DNA of 64,000 nt from Misgurnus anguillicaudatus (taxonomy: Eukaryota > Chordata > Actinopteri > Cypriniformes > Cobitidae). The stretch lies in the NCBI RefSeq assembly GCF_027580225.2, contig NC_073354.2:30710001-30774000 (forward strand), given 5' to 3'. The notes under the pieces were generated by a model that saw only the letters and a program-made list of their open reading frames with translations, ran no database searches and was not told the origin of the DNA. Positions 12,197 to 24,589 of this stretch are shown piece by piece. Within the stretch, counting starts at the first letter, position 1. Each line of letters opens with the position of its first letter. The position numbers and the translations under genes were made by a program.

Positions 12197-13145
12197 TAGT
12201 GGTCAACCGATATGGTTTTTTATGTCCGATGCCAATATTAAGAAAGCTGTATGGCCGATATGAGGCCGATATAACACAAACGTTATTACAGTAAATAAGA
12301 CACAAACAGAAAATTGGTGAAAGTAAAAATACATGTTATGCATAACATTTATAAAAATACCCTTTTAAAGTACTTAAAGAAAAAAAACCACCGTTTTTCA
12401 ATATTTTACTATGTTCTTACCTTAACTTAGATGAATTAATACATACCTATCTTTTTTCAATACGTGCACTTTTAATATTTGATCATTTAATCTTTTGATC
12501 ACTAATTTTAATCACTTTTACAGCGCTTCTTGAATGTGTTAGCATTTAGCCTAGCCCCATTCATTCCTATGGCTCCAAACAAAAGTTTTATTTTGTGCCA
12601 CCATATTTACATGTGTAACAGTCTTTAAATAGGGAAAACATGGAAGTGTTTGGTGGCTTCTAAATTCATCCCTGTTTGGAGCCATATGAATGAATGGGGC
12701 TAGGCTAAATGCTAAGACATTCACAAGGCGCTGTACAAAAATTAAAAGTGCATTCATTGAAAAAAGACAGGTATTTATTAATTCATCTTGTCAAGCTGAG
12801 GTAAGAACATAGTAAAATATAAAAAACAGTTGTGTTTTCCTTTAAAACATATTTACAAGACATAATTAATGTGGATCTGACATCTTACGGTACTGTTTGA
12901 CTAAGTGTGTTAAACTACTGGTGTTGTGTGAGACAACATAAAGTCATGTTAAAAAGTGAATAATGATTGGTCATTATACTGTCTGTCAGTTTTTAGCTTA
13001 TTGAGTGACACTGTCTTACAAACATCAAATTTAAGTAGAGAAATTTACTGGCCGACTGAAAAGATTTATCGGCCGATGGCGATAATAAAAAAGGGAAAAA
13101 AATCGGCCAATATATCGGCCTCTGCAATATATTGGCTTATCCCTA
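12197..13145. mobile_element. CCGATAT-rich hAT-like element, interrupted by a MITE
   Basis: The left end TAGTGGTCAACCGATATGG and the right end, inverted as TAGGGATAAGCCAATATATT, form a terminal repeat, and both arms hold GGCCGATA phrases. I found no convincing target duplication. The TTAA MITE 12378-12841 sits inside it. Confidence 0.6.
12378..12841. mobile_element. TTAA-flanked MITE, nested
   Basis: Exact TTAA at 12374-12377 and 12842-12845. The arms are complementary (TTCAATATTTTACTATGTTC against GAACATAGTAAAATATAAAA), and the inner arms carry TAGCATTTAGCCTAGCCCCA and its inverse. No coding capacity. Confidence 0.85.
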
Positions 13146-13149
13146 ATGC

Positions 13150-13492
13150 CCCATTCAGACAGCCAGCGACCAGCAGTAGCAGAGCGATGCAATCTCATTC
13201 ATTTCAATGGAAACTGGGCGACTTCTGGCGGCACGAGCGGAAGTGGCCGTTGGCGATCGTATGGGCGTGTCCAGCGACGCGAGAAAGTTAAAAGAAGTTT
13301 TACTTTATGCAATTGTCGAGTGAATTTCGGGAGCGACTACCAATGAGAACGCAGCAGTGGAGTTCACGTCATCCTTCATTCGTCTGTTACTGGCGTGGAT
13401 GGTACTCATTTATTTATGACAAGATTAAGAAACGCCTCATTGAAAGAGACAGGCGACACACAGCGATAACATCCCTGACTGTCTGAATGCGG
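13150..13492. mobile_element. MITE with CATTCAGACAG termini
   Basis: Left CCATTCAGACAGCCAGCGAC pairs with right CTGACTGTCTGAATGCGG read inverted. The interior is GC-richer than its surroundings and non-coding. Target duplication not resolved. Confidence 0.65.
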
Positions 13493-13673
13493 TTTAATAT
13501 TCAGTAAAATTTTCCTTACCCCACTGACAAAATGTTTTGTGTTTTCTTTGGGGTGGGAAAATGGGGTAATAAAATCTAATTTAATTCAGGATTCATTATA
13601 TTAACTCATTATATTCTCTAAAATGAAGTATTAATACTTTTAATATTAAACACAATTTTGCTTATCAAGTAAC

Positions 13674-14172
13674 CAGTCCTTCTAGAAAAAGAGTCTTTTT
13701 GTGATTGTAGCGGGCAAAAATCCTTGATCTTGCGGCACTGTTTTTTTTTAAATGCGATGGAATATGCAGGATATTTATGCAATTTTATGTGATGAAATTG
13801 CGTGAACTTGCAGAAATTGCGCGAACTTGCAAAAACTGGAAACTTGCAAAAACTGTTTTCAACTTTTGCAGCTTTTCAATGATGTTCACGACACTTCATA
13901 ACGTTCCCATGGCAACGGGGGACATGGCTGCGCATGTGTGAAGTAAATGCAACATTTTTCAACTTCCTGCTAAGATATATGTAAATTTTGCTACGAAAAT
14001 GCAGGGATTATAAAATCAGGCAAGCCCTGCATATTTTGTGCATAGAAATCTGCGATTTATGTTGCGAGGGTGCGGCGTGTTTGAAGAAGGCGTCCCCCGC
14101 ATAGGTATGCGAACTTTGGCGATTGTGCGTTGGATCATGCGATCGCATAGTCATGTTTTTCTGGAGGGACTG
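13674..14172 (+). mobile_element. 6-bp-TSD family, copy 2
   Basis: Starts CAGTCCTTCTAGAAAAAG and ends TTTTTCTGGAGGGACTG; exact AGTAAC flanks at 13668-13673 and 14173-14178. Same family as 981-1386 and 60411-60894; 499 bp, non-coding. Confidence 0.88.
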
Positions 14173-14397
14173 AGTAACTGTATCTTTTTATAAGGATGTT
14201 TAGAATTTTTTTATGAAAGTACAAATTATGAAAATAAATTTTATGCTGTGCAAACACAAAAAACACGCAATGATGCTTTGAAAACATCACTCTGGTAGTT
14301 ATGATTGCTTTCCACAATGGCTACAATTTATTTTACCCCACTCAATAATTTTCTCCTAAGTAAGATAAATAGCCAAATCATCATGACCAATTCATTT

Positions 14398-14421
14398 CTC
14401 TCTCTCTCTCTCTCTCTCTCG

Positions 14422-14474
<53 letters not shown>
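14398..14474. repeat. Compound microsatellite (CT)n(AC)n
   Basis: CT repeats to about 14432 with one G interruption, then AC repeats to 14474. Confidence 0.98.
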
Positions 14475-14476
<2 letters not shown>

Positions 14477-14561
14477 AGTGATGACAGCTGTATCCTCTGT
14501 AAGCATATATACGTCTAATCCCCTCCAACCAGGACCAGAATTACAGTAAAAGGCAGGTGTG

Positions 14562-14640
14562 TGGACTGCACTGTAAAAACAAAATGCTGTAAATTGCTGT
14601 AGTTATGCAGCTGTTTGCTAGTTACTTACTGTACATTTTA
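14562..14640. repeat. CACTGTAAAAAC-type short element remnant
   Basis: CACTGTAAAAACAAAATGC resembles CACTA-like termini seen elsewhere in the window; no partner end. Confidence 0.35.
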
Positions 14641-14719
14641 AATTCATGTTATTTAGTTTGTACAAAGTTAAATGAACATTAAACATTAACAAGTCTTTGT
14701 CTTTTGCATTTGTCATTAA

Positions 14720-15017
14720 CAGTGGCAGACAGGGACTTCTTTTTTCGAGGGCGCACAATGCAAAATTCGTCACGTGATGCATGTAGACCATCATGTGTGT
14801 GGTTCCTAATTTCAAAATATGTGTTCGCTTCGAGTGAACCTGTGTGCATCACGTGTCTTGTCAAAATAAGTGCCTGTTACAGACGCGTCTGAAGGGTTTA
14901 TGATCAAATGATAATAATGCCAGATACTCGCATAATCTCATGCGTAATCAGAGTTTACTGTTAAGGGAGTATCTTGAGTGTATTTTGTGAACTTTTTTTA
15001 TCATAAACGGTTCTTTT
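14720..15017 (+). mobile_element. Palindromic hAT element, 3'-truncated copy
   Basis: Starts CAGTGGCAGACAGGGACTTC and matches 29053-29466 and 60987-61435, including GTCAAAATAAGTGCCTG and CAGAGTTTACTGTTAAGGGA. The second foldback arm stops near 15017 after TCATAAACGG. Confidence 0.8.
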
Positions 15018-15134
15018 ATCAAAAGCAGATATTGGCAAATACAGATTTACTGCATCAGCAAATTGTCCATGCTTACTGCAGCTCTGGACACAAGACAAGA
15101 AAATCTAACAGCAGTTTGTCATTATATGTATACA

Positions 15135-15235
15135 CAATACAACGCAGGGTTGGGTCAAAAAGGAACGAAGCTAACCCACTGGGTTGTAATTTGACCTATT
15201 CTGGGTTGTTTTGACACATTGTTGGGTCAAATATT
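15135..15235. repeat. GTTGGGTCAAA-type short repeat
   Basis: CAGGGTTGGGTCAAAAAGG ... GACACATTGTTGGGTCAAAT; same family as 18010-18357. Confidence 0.55.
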
Positions 15236-15340
15236 AACATCTAAAATCTTTCTGGATATATTTTACTACACAATAACAATAAACGTGACCCAGATTTGCT
15301 GTTTTCTAATCACCCTACAACATTGTAAAGAACATTATAA

Positions 15341-15969
15341 GGGTGATTCTCACGAAAACTTGGTTTTAAAAATGTCAAGCATGAAAATGTAAAAATTGCT
15401 TAAATTTACTTTTTTTCCACCAGACATTGAAAAACAAAGTCTGGAGTAAATGGGAACATTAATTTAAAAACTTGTACTTATCATTTAACACTTTTTGTAA
15501 CATAATTTAAAAAATTAGTCCTAAAAAATCTCATTACCGCAACAGTCAGAAAACATCAACACTGACATATTTTCAAAATGACATGACAAACCTGAAAGAA
15601 CATCATTTGGAGATTCTGCACATTCATTTAAAATCAAAGTATTATGCTTCTATTAATTAAATTAACATTTAATACGCATCTGTTGCGGTAATGACAATCA
15701 AAATGTCGTGTAAGCATTCTGGCAAGACAACATTTCAAATTAACTGTAAAAAAATGACAAACACAGCCGAACACATTGCGGTAATGAGAATTTCAGCAGA
15801 AAATGAAATAAAATTTCCAATTATAAATTCTTATGTTAAAATCACACATTGTGCAAGGTAGAACACAGTATTGTGTTAATTCTGATGCTTTTTAATGTTA
15901 CTATATTACACATTTTAAAGCTAAAATCATTAGTGCCGTGGTGTTTCAATGGTTTCGTGAGAATCACCC
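15341..15969. mobile_element. MITE with GGGTGATTCTCACGAAA termini
   Basis: The left end GGGTGATTCTCACGAAAACT is matched by the inverted right end GGGTGATTCTCACGAAACC. ATAA flanks both ends, a possible 4-bp duplication. Internally the 13-mer ATTGCGGTAATGA recurs (inverted near 15530, direct near 15682 and 15774). Non-coding. Confidence 0.75.
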
Positions 15970-16955
15970 ATAATATATTTAATGTTGACTGAGTAAGGTC
16001 ATGTCAAAGATTTAACTAACAATTAAAATCAAACCCATAAACCCATAATAAGACTTAAGTCAGATAGGGTCACAAATGTCCTCACAGTCCCATTTAATTT
16101 CTCTTTTCCTAAAATAGACGCCTAGCCATTTTCTAAGAGTTTGTACCTGTCGTCTCCATGGCTAATTTAGGCCATCGCAGCCTTATTCTACCTACCGACC
16201 GTATGACCACAGAAGGAAGTTTTGGACAGGTTTAAATACATCTCTCTAGAACTTCTAGGCTATTAGTAAGTTGAGATCTCTATTTAACTAGACTGGCTGT
16301 GGCGTCAGCAGGACACACGGTACAATAATGGCAGGCGACATGCATGACCTTTCCCATTAAAACAGCCCGGCTCTTTAATACCGGCTGCCTCCACATCTCA
16401 TTAGCCAGCTCAGCACCTCGCACAGCATCACTGCTCTGTGACTGAACCCACAAACTTCAACAGCCACTCATTAATTAATTTCTGCCCATTATTCGCCTCT
16501 CTGGCTTTCCTTTCTGGGCCGGGGTTGTGTATGTGCTGTACGTGTGTTGTGCTGTAGTCTATCGATGATCGGACAGGTTTATGCTGTTTTCGGGTGATAG
16601 CTTGGCAGTGAAATTACTAATGGATATTTGCAAACAAATATCAGCCTTATCAGACAAATAATAGCCACGATGTTAAAGGATAATGTTTTTAAATCTTTTT
16701 TTTAACAATATAAACAGGTAAAACATCACCAAATTAAACACCCTACCAGAACAGAAACAGATTGGGTTGCCTGATCCTTCGATTAGCCCCCCTTGTAAAA
16801 TCTACATTAAACTGTGGCAAGCCAACAAAACAATCCTAACATGCTAAAATCTTTGGCTAAATTGTAGTACATTGATCAGCAACCATAAAAATAAACTTTA
16901 GCTTTTAATTGAGATCCTTGAGAAGTATATTCACAGCAGCGGGAGTAAATAACAC
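15970..16955. other. Low-repeat island, no gene recognised
   Basis: No TIRs or microsatellites. The stretch 16370-16560 has mixed composition with homeobox-site-like TCATTAATTAATT and TCATTAGCC. It could hold conserved non-coding sequence, but that cannot be judged without alignment. Confidence 0.3.
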
Positions 16956-17440
16956 GAAAAAAACTAGGGCTGTCAAAAGATTAATTGTGATTAATCGCAT
17001 ACAAAATAAATGTTGGTTTCACATAATATATCTGTGTGCACTGTGTGTAATTATTTTGTATATATAAATACACATATACATACATTTAAGACAATTTTTA
17101 TGTATGTATATTTTTTTATCTATATATAATATAAAATATATCAAAATCTAAATAAATAAATATAAAAATAAAAATATGTAAAAGTTTCTTAAATACATGC
17201 ATGTGTGTGTATTTATATTTACAATTACACACATTGCACACACATATATTATGTAGGGCTGTCAAAAGATTAATCGTGATTAATCGCATACAAAATAAAA
17301 GTTTGTTTTTGCATAATATATGTGTGTGCACCGTGTGAAATTATTTTGTATATATAAACACACACACACACACACATGCATGTGTGTATTTAAGAAACAT
17401 TAACATCTATGTATTTTTTATTTTTATATATTTTTATTAA

Positions 17441-17591
<151 letters not shown>

Positions 17592-17700
17592 ATATATATA
17601 TACATTTATATTTAATAAAAATATATATACATACATAAATAATAAAATCTTATTTTATACATGTATGTGTGTATTTATATATACATAATAATTACACAAC

Positions 17701-17727
17701 CCCCCCCCCCCACACACACACACACAA
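17701..17727. repeat. Poly-C and (AC)n tract
   Basis: About eleven C residues followed by CA repeats, inside the nested hAT-like element. Confidence 0.95.
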
Positions 17728-18009
17728 ATATATTATGCAAACACAAACTTTTATTTTGCATGCGATTAATCGCAATTAATCTTTTGACAGCCCTAATATT
17801 ATGCAAACATAAACTTTTATTTTGTATGCAATTAATCGCAATTAATCTTTTGACAGCCCTAGAAAAAACATTTCATCATTTTACTTTTATCATTAGTTTG
17901 TTGGATGTTTATTATATCTATCATAGTCTTTCTTCAATAACAGACTGTGCAGAGCAAGATTGTGAATGTTCAACAGACATAACTAATGTGTTTATGCACA
18001 AAAAAAAGT

Positions 18010-18357
18010 TAGTTGGGTCAAATATGGGCAAACCCAAATGCCGAGTGATTTGAACCCAAATGCTGGGTTGTTATAACCCATAGTTGGGTAACAACAACCC
18101 AACATAGGGTTATTTATAAAGATTGTGGGTTGTTTTAAACCATGGTTGGGAAAAGCCCAACCGTTGGGTTAAATTAACCTACACCAGTCCATATTTAACC
18201 CAACCATGAGTTCATCCCAAGCCGTTGTGTTGTAATTTAACCTGTGCTGGTTCGTTTAAACCCATTGCTGGGGCATACATAAACATTTAACCCAACAACT
18301 GGGTTTGTCCCTTTTTGACCAAACTCTAGGTTAAGAATAACCCAGCAGTTTAGGGTG
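18010..18357. repeat. AACCCA/TGGGTT repeat, long copy
   Basis: More than ten GTTGGGT or AACCCA phrases in both orientations, ending AACCCAGCAGTTTAGGGTG. Best copy of the family noted at 5528. Confidence 0.65.
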
Positions 18358-19074
18358 CATGGGAGAAACATGACAATCCCAGTAAACTGTGTAAAACAAA
18401 TTTTGGGCGTAAAATAACATGGCATTGTAAGTTTTTTGGGGCCGCTGGTACCATGAAATGAAAAGACTTTTCCTCTGAAATGCTCACTGGGCAGAGTGTA
18501 TCCCAAGGGGCAACTGACAAGCATCATAAGCACCACCAAATCCATCATTCCTGACCACTTCCCCCAGCCTCCAATCCCACAAGGTCACTACACTGAAACA
18601 GGCAGTTTGATGCTGGCTGTCACCTCCAATGCAATCAGAACCTCCACGCTGCAGCACACTGCTCACAGGTTTCAAGGAAATTATATTTATGAGTCGCAGA
18701 CAGCGATCGCTTTTCCACTGGGTACTCCAGACACTTACAGTAGAACAGAACCACCAGCACGCAGACAGGCCAACTCACGGGCCCTGAACGTTGTTTGTTT
18801 GAGCTTCTAAGATGTTGTGCTCTGGGTATTGAGAAAAGATGCCCCCCAATGACTCAACAAATGATGGAGCTCGATGGAAGACTAAAATGGGTCAACAGGC
18901 AACATTTTCAGCTTGGAAACATGTGCATACATGTGTTTGGCTATGAAAGAAAAGGTCAAATTCAAAAAGATACATGGCAACTAGTGTTAAATGACTTATA
19001 ATACAGTCTAGAAAAGGGGACGAGCCTTAACCCAGATTTTTTAGAGTGTACATGTATACAGTGACTTAGTTGGG
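18358..19074. other. No gene recognised
   Basis: On the minus strand 18480-18680 reads smoothly (frame 18675-18484), but I cannot match it to a protein; it may be an unrecognised repeat. Confidence 0.3.
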
Positions 19075-19075
19075 T

Positions 19076-19187
19076 AAAAGGGATAGTTCACCCAAAAATG
19101 AAAATTCTGTTATCATTCACTCACTCTCATATTGTTACAAACCTGCATAAATGTCTTTGTTCTGATGAACACAAAGGAAATTAGGAA
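19076..19187. mobile_element. GGGATAGTTCACCC repeat, one end only
   Basis: AAAAGGGATAGTTCACCCAA and the following bases match one terminus of a very common fish MITE; the other half is missing. Confidence 0.65.
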
Positions 19188-19198
19188 ATACATCTAAT

Positions 19199-19510
19199 CA
19201 GGGCTCTCAAGTCTCACGCACTCACCTTGACGCACACATTTCAGTCAGTTCAAACGCCACACTTTGTATTTCTCACGCTGAGAAGTAGGAGATAAATTGT
19301 CCTGCTATATACAACAGGCATACGCAGGGCAGTTCTGTTGAGTTCAGTTGCTTTCAGTTTTTTAAGCGTGCTCAACTTTACGCAGCGCCATCAGCGTCAG
19401 AGTACCGCGAGAAATCTTGCGGAGGAGGCTGATTTCAAATCGCTCTCGCGTTACTCTGACGTCATCCACTTGTCGTTTCTTGCAGCGCCTCGTGAAGTCG
19501 TACACACCTT
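19199..19510. mobile_element. hAT-like terminus (CAGGGCTCTCAAGTCTCACG)
   Basis: The 20 bases from 19199 fit a known fish hAT-type left end. The right end is not evident, so boundaries are soft. Confidence 0.45.
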
Positions 19511-19819
19511 TTAATTCATCCTACAAGCCTTTTTTTTGTTCTTTAGTACATTGATATGAAATAAGGCCAAAATGTAATTTTAAAATGTATTTAGGTAACA
19601 CTTGTAATAATTTGAACCCATATTTGTATGAAAGATGAGTACAAGATTACTTAAAGTGGTATACATTTTTGAAATACGAGATAGTATGTTAAATGCATTT
19701 CAGTTCATATTTTAATGACATCTCAAAATAACACTGATAAGGACACCTATGTTTTTAAGATTAGCTTAAGTACTAAAAAAAAATGCCTTCATTTTTGTTT
19801 TGCTTTTCCCTCCATTGTA

Positions 19820-19896
19820 CCGAAAGTGAATCGAACCGTGGCGCCTGAACCGAGGTACGAACCGAACCGGGACTTCTGTGTACCGTTCCACCCCTA
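19820..19896 (-). mobile_element. Terminal fragment, GGTTCGGTTCG family
   Basis: The inverse reads TAGGGGTGGAACGGTACACA followed by repeated GGTTCG; one end only. Confidence 0.5.
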
Positions 19897-19994
19897 GTTA
19901 CAACTTTTAATTTTAAAAATGTATTTGTAAATACTAATATTAACTCATTAATAAAACAGATTTTTTACAAAAGTATCACAAAATGCCGTGATAA

Positions 19995-21219
19995 AGGGAT
20001 AGTTCAGCCAAAAATGATATTAAACCCATGATTTACTTCCCCACCAAGCTGTCCAAGATGCATATGTTCATCATTTTTCAGACAAACACATTTTCAGTTA
20101 TTTTAGAAAATGTCCTAGATCTTTCTTAGTTTACTTTTAAAATGTAAAAATACGGGATCCACCTCCTTTCAGGTCCAAAAAATGTGAATTCATCCTTCAC
20201 AAAAGTAATCCAAATGGCTCCAGGGTGATAAACCACGGCCTTTTAAGGGTAATCTTTGTGGCGTTGTCGTGGAAAATCCATATTTAAAACTTTATAAACG
20301 AAAATAACTAGCTTTCGATAATGCCGCCATCTTAGATGCGTTCGCAGTCAGGAGAGAGAATCAGTGTAGTGTACGCACTTTTCTTAGCAACGTATGACTT
20401 ATCTGAATGTGGATATTTCTACGACAATGCCACATGGATTTCCCTCAGAAGATCTTTATTTATCCCTCTGGCGTGGTTTGGATTAATTTTGTGAAGGATG
20501 GATGCAAATTTTTTGGACCTAAAAGGGGGTGGACCCCGTATCTTTACATTTTAAAGAGCACCTATTTCATTGCTAAAAACAATGTTATTTTGTGTTTTTG
20601 GTATAATACAATGTGTTTGTGTGGTTTATAGTTAAAAAACACATTCTTTTCCACATACCGTACATTTTTGTAGCTCCAGATTTCACTCTCTCCCTGAAAC
20701 GCACAGATTTGAAAAGTTCTCTGTCCCTGATTGGCCAGCTAATCTGTACCTTGTCATTGGCCTGAATACCTCTGACATCACAGCTCCTTACCATGTTTAA
20801 AAGATTTGGTTGCTAACAGGAGTTCACTTACAGGCTTTAAGTCCGTAGCGGGAGGAATTATAATAATGTCGGTCTTGTTTACATCACCAATCCCAGGAAG
20901 TAAACTGTTGCCTACAATCTGTGTGTTTGTTGTAGTCCAAGAAAAGACATTTACATTGGAGACAATAAATCGCATCATCGTTTACTTTGGGGTATGTACT
21001 TTTGCATATCGTTAACATGTACTAATACACATTTCCACACCAAAGGAAATGTAAAAACGTGAATCAGACAATAGGTGCTCTTTAACAACTGAAAGATCTA
21101 GGACATTATCATAAATAACTGAAAATGTGTTCGTCTGAAAAATGATGGACATGTGCATCTCGGACAGCTTGGGGTGAGTAAATCATGAGTTAAATATCAT
21201 TTTTGGCCAAACTATTTCT
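19995..21219. mobile_element. TTAA MITE, outer copy interrupted by another TTAA MITE
   Basis: Left AGGGATAGTTCAGCCAAAAA and right TTTTTGGCCAAACTATTTCT are complementary, as are CATCATTTTTCAGACAAACA and the matching right arm. The right flank is TTAA (21220-21223); the left flank reads ATAA, one mutation away. The interior includes an AAGATGGCGGC (YY1-like) motif at 20323-20333 on the minus strand. Confidence 0.85.
20555..21081. mobile_element. TTAA MITE (AGAGCACC family), nested copy
   Basis: Starts AGAGCACCTATTTC and ends AATAGGTGCTCT with exact TTAA on both sides (20551-20554, 21082-21085). It is inserted in the right part of the 19995-21219 element. The same family occurs inverted at 33569-34037. 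Confidence 0.9.
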
Positions 21220-21235
21220 TTAACATGAAATAGGA

Positions 21236-21333
21236 TTAATAAATGCTGTAGAAGTATTGTTTATTGTTAGTTCATGTTAGCTAATGCATTCACTTATGTT
21301 AACAAATACAACCTACCTTATTGTAAAGTGTAA
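21236..21333. repeat. Dispersed repeat 3' end (AATGTTAACAAATAC type)
   Basis: TGTTAGTTCATGTTAGCTAA ... CTTATTGTAAAGTGT matches the end of a very common fish repeat, the inverse of GGTAACACTTTACAATAAGG. Confidence 0.55.
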
Positions 21334-22158
21334 CAAGAAATTCACAATATAATTCAACCTGAGTAAAACAGTAGCCTGATGTAAAATAGTAGGCTAATGA
21401 GCATGTATTAAAATACTAAATTGATATCCATATGCTGCTAATATTAAGTTGGTAACTTACATTCTGTGAAAATAATTAAGTGACTCAGATTTCATGTATA
21501 TTCATTTGTAGTTCTTACATTAAAGCTTCATTGAGCAATCATTTAAAGTTCACATACAGTAATTACCTGCAAATTACATCCATCTGAATGTGTTGATTAA
21601 AAGAAAGACTATTCATTTGCAATTCATTCTAAACAATCACCCCATACACGCAAACACATTTCTGCATGCGTACGTCTAACTATACATACATCCAGGTAAT
21701 AATCAGCAGAAGTGACCCTACTGAGAGTTTAGACTTGCCTGGATTATTTATTGGTGCAAATGAGCGCTAAACAGTGTATCTTGAATACATAGGCTGGCTC
21801 TGTAGCCTGGGGTGTTGATGTTGCATTTAAATATCCAAACACACCTCCTGCCAAGCACAGTGGCAGTCATGATGGTGATAAACAATAATTAAAGAAGTGT
21901 CTACTGTATCAGAATTGAATCTCAGCATGTATATCTGGCTCAGGTTTATAAAGAAATAGATAACACCAAAAATAAACTTTTTTAATACAACCCCCCCCCC
22001 CCAAAAAAATGTGTCTCAAACTATTGATTGGTTTCAAATTAGGATGACCACAGTTGAATGTTTGTAACCGAAATGTTACAGGCGAGATCTCATTTATATC
22101 TCAACTGTTTCAAGAAAGCATTAAGGTGAAATGGAGAGCAAATGGTAACTTCCACATT
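21334..22158. other. No gene recognised; poly-C at 21991-22002
   Basis: AT-rich, single-copy looking. Confidence 0.4.
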
Positions 22159-22472
22159 GTTATCCGAGCCCAGTCTCCTGAAGTTGCGTATAAATAGCAC
22201 GAAGTGTAAAAATTGGCAATACATACGCCAAATTCCACTTTGGCGTGCATATGATACGCAAGTCCTTCCCATTCACTTAAACTGTGCATCTTTTTTGTCG
22301 TTTTATTTATTGGTTTCTCAATTTTTTTTCCTATTTTTTTACCATTTTCGCTTGGGTTTAGGGTTAGAACAACTTTTTGTTATATAAAAATGACATCCTA
22401 ACCCAAACCCCAACTCTAACCCCAACTCCAAGCGACCATGGCTTAAATATGGACAAAAACATGGAGAAACCT

Positions 22473-23997
22473 GGGGTGCGTTCCCCGAAACCTTCTTAGC
22501 TCTACGTCGTTCTTTAGTTGTACCTTAAGCTGTACCTTATCGTTAATACGTGTTTCCCGAAACGTTCTTAGTTACGTATCTCTTCTGTAAGTCGTTCGTT
22601 CGGAAGGTTGGTCTGGAGCAATCTTAGCTATACCTTATCCCACTTGACTCCGCTAGGGGCCATGACTGTGATAAAAGCTTGTGTAGATTGCAGTCTATAT
22701 AACTAAATATCTGTTTAAAAAAAAGTTGAAGTATACTCCGTGTTAAATTAGGCATTTTTTATTTATTTAAAGAATAAAACATTCACATAATTAGACATTA
22801 TTACACTGATGGTTGTTAGATTTTTTATATTTTTTTCCAAAGGAACATCAGCTGTGAACTATTATTACAGGCTAAAGAAACTATTAAGAAAAGATTTTGG
22901 GTGGAGGAGTTGGTGAAACTATGGCAGGCAGCTATACAGCGAATCTTACTATTTTATTTGTGCATTTCATATCCGTTAAATCTTTAGTTTACCGGCTGTT
23001 TTAGCTGCAAATAAAACAAATCAAGTTAAAAAATTGCATGCCACGGGAGCACATTCATCACGAAATCATAATTGTTGATTTTCCTAAATATTATTATTGA
23101 TGTTAATTCGACTTTGCATCGAAGTTTTTTTAATGTTTTATAACTTTGAGGCAACTGCATGCCATATTCTTTATGAACATTAAAAAGAAAATGCTCCACT
23201 TAATAATTGCTTGTATAAGGTCAACAAATTTTCCACATTAAAACTAATCAAAGCTTAAACCTAAAACAATCATACTATATATTTATATATCATATAATAT
23301 ATATTTTATGTTATATTTAAGGTAAACAGACAGGCGCGGCTCCAGAAATGCGTCCATTAAGCGTTATCCGCATTGTAAACGTGCTGCTTGCGCAGTGTCC
23401 AAGCACATAAACGCGTGAACTAATGAACAACAATTTGTTTTTCTATATTTTAAGTGTAATGCCAAGCCAGGTGACTTGCACGACCCACCTTATTTCCCTG
23501 TGCAATGCATTTATTGGGAACCCCTAATATAAATTATCCTTTAAAGTGAAGGAATAATGGATGCATTGGAGCAGTTTATGCATTATACTTTTGGACATGA
23601 AGTTGCGAGTTTTGCACGGGTTTGATATAAAATAAAATATACAAGGTTTATATTTAGTTGTTTGCAATTTGAAATATTTGTACCAGATATTCCTAATAAA
23701 TGTAACTTGAACTATTTCTGAAATGTTTCTTTAATAAATAACACCGCTCTCTGATAACGCAGCGAAGTACCTATTACATAAAGTGAACAATTGATTGTCG
23801 AGCAATCGATATCAACCTATTCAGCACCATCGCCATGGACAGCACCTGGTAACGTCGTACGTAAGAAAGTATACCTTAAGAAACCCGCTAAGGTACAGTT
23901 CGGGAAACACGCCTAGAAAAGGTAAACCTGTAGTTAAGGTTTAACTTAAGAGTCTTTGTAGCGCGCTAAGAGAGAACGTTGTCGGGAAACGCAGCCC
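22473..23997. mobile_element. Non-autonomous element, GGGTGCGTTTCCCGA-type termini
   Basis: The left end GGGTGCGTTCCCCGAAACC and the inverted right end GGGCTGCGTTTCCCGACAAC form the terminal repeat, followed on both sides by TTCTTAGC-like bases. 1.5 kb, no recognisable ORF, target duplication unclear. Confidence 0.7.
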
Positions 23998-24009
23998 TGT
24001 ATATTAAAT

Positions 24010-24288
24010 CAGTGGTTCCCAAACTTTTTCAGCGTACGGCCCCCCTGGTGTATGGTGCATTCCTTTGCGGCCCCGCAAAGAAAATTTGTGACAAAACCTG
24101 TTCTAAACTCAACATTTTACTAAAACACATATTAAATTATACAAAAAAGTAGTGCTTTTGGTTAGTAGCCTTTTTTTTTTTATGTTTAATTACACAGAAT
24201 TCATGATAAATTAATGTATTTTATAAAATGCCATAAAACTGGGCCCCCCCTGGCACCATCTCGCGGCCCCCCAGTTTGAAAACCCCTG
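24010..24288. mobile_element. hAT non-autonomous element
   Basis: CAGTGGTTCCCAAACTTTTT at the left and CAGTTTGAAAACCCCTG at the right, with an exact 8-bp duplication TATTAAAT (24002-24009 and 24289-24296). 279 bp, non-coding. Confidence 0.93.
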
Positions 24289-24589
24289 TATTAAATAACC
24301 TCATTGAGCAAATCTAAAATCTAACCCTAAACCCAAGCAAAAATGGTTTAAAAAAACAGAAAAAAATTGAGAAACCAATAAATAAAACAACAAAAAAGAT
24401 GCCCCGTTTAAGTAAATGGGAAGGACCTACGCATCACACGCACGCCAAAGTGGAATTTGGCGTATGTATTGCACGAGTTTTACACTTTGTGCTATTTATA
24501 CGCATCCTCAGGAGTCTGGGTAGTGTTATCCACATCTCATTTTCATTTTTGAGTGAACATTTGTTTAGTCCTGGACTGGTTTAATTGCA

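Larger units (their letters stand above)
22166..24524. mobile_element. Large foldback element with 7-bp TSD, split by two later insertions
   Basis: The arms 22166-22430 and 24305-24524 are inverted copies sharing TTGGCGTATGTATTG, GCGTATAAATAGCAC and TTATTTATTGGTTTCTCAAT, and both end in a core with CGCTTGGGTTTAGGGTTAG. Exact 7-bp flanks GTTATCC lie at 22159-22165 and 24525-24531. The loop now holds the elements 22473-23997 and 24010-24288. No coding sequence. Same superfamily as 40555-41076 and 56353-56957. Confidence 0.82.

Noticed and set aside
18484..18675. Possible exon on the minus strand
   Set aside because: Reads smoothly but matches no family I know and lacks convincing splice sites; left as unknown.
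22330..22430. Interstitial telomere repeat
   Set aside because: TTTAGGGTTAG occurs only once per arm with degenerate neighbours; it belongs to the foldback core and is not a (TTAGGG)n tract.
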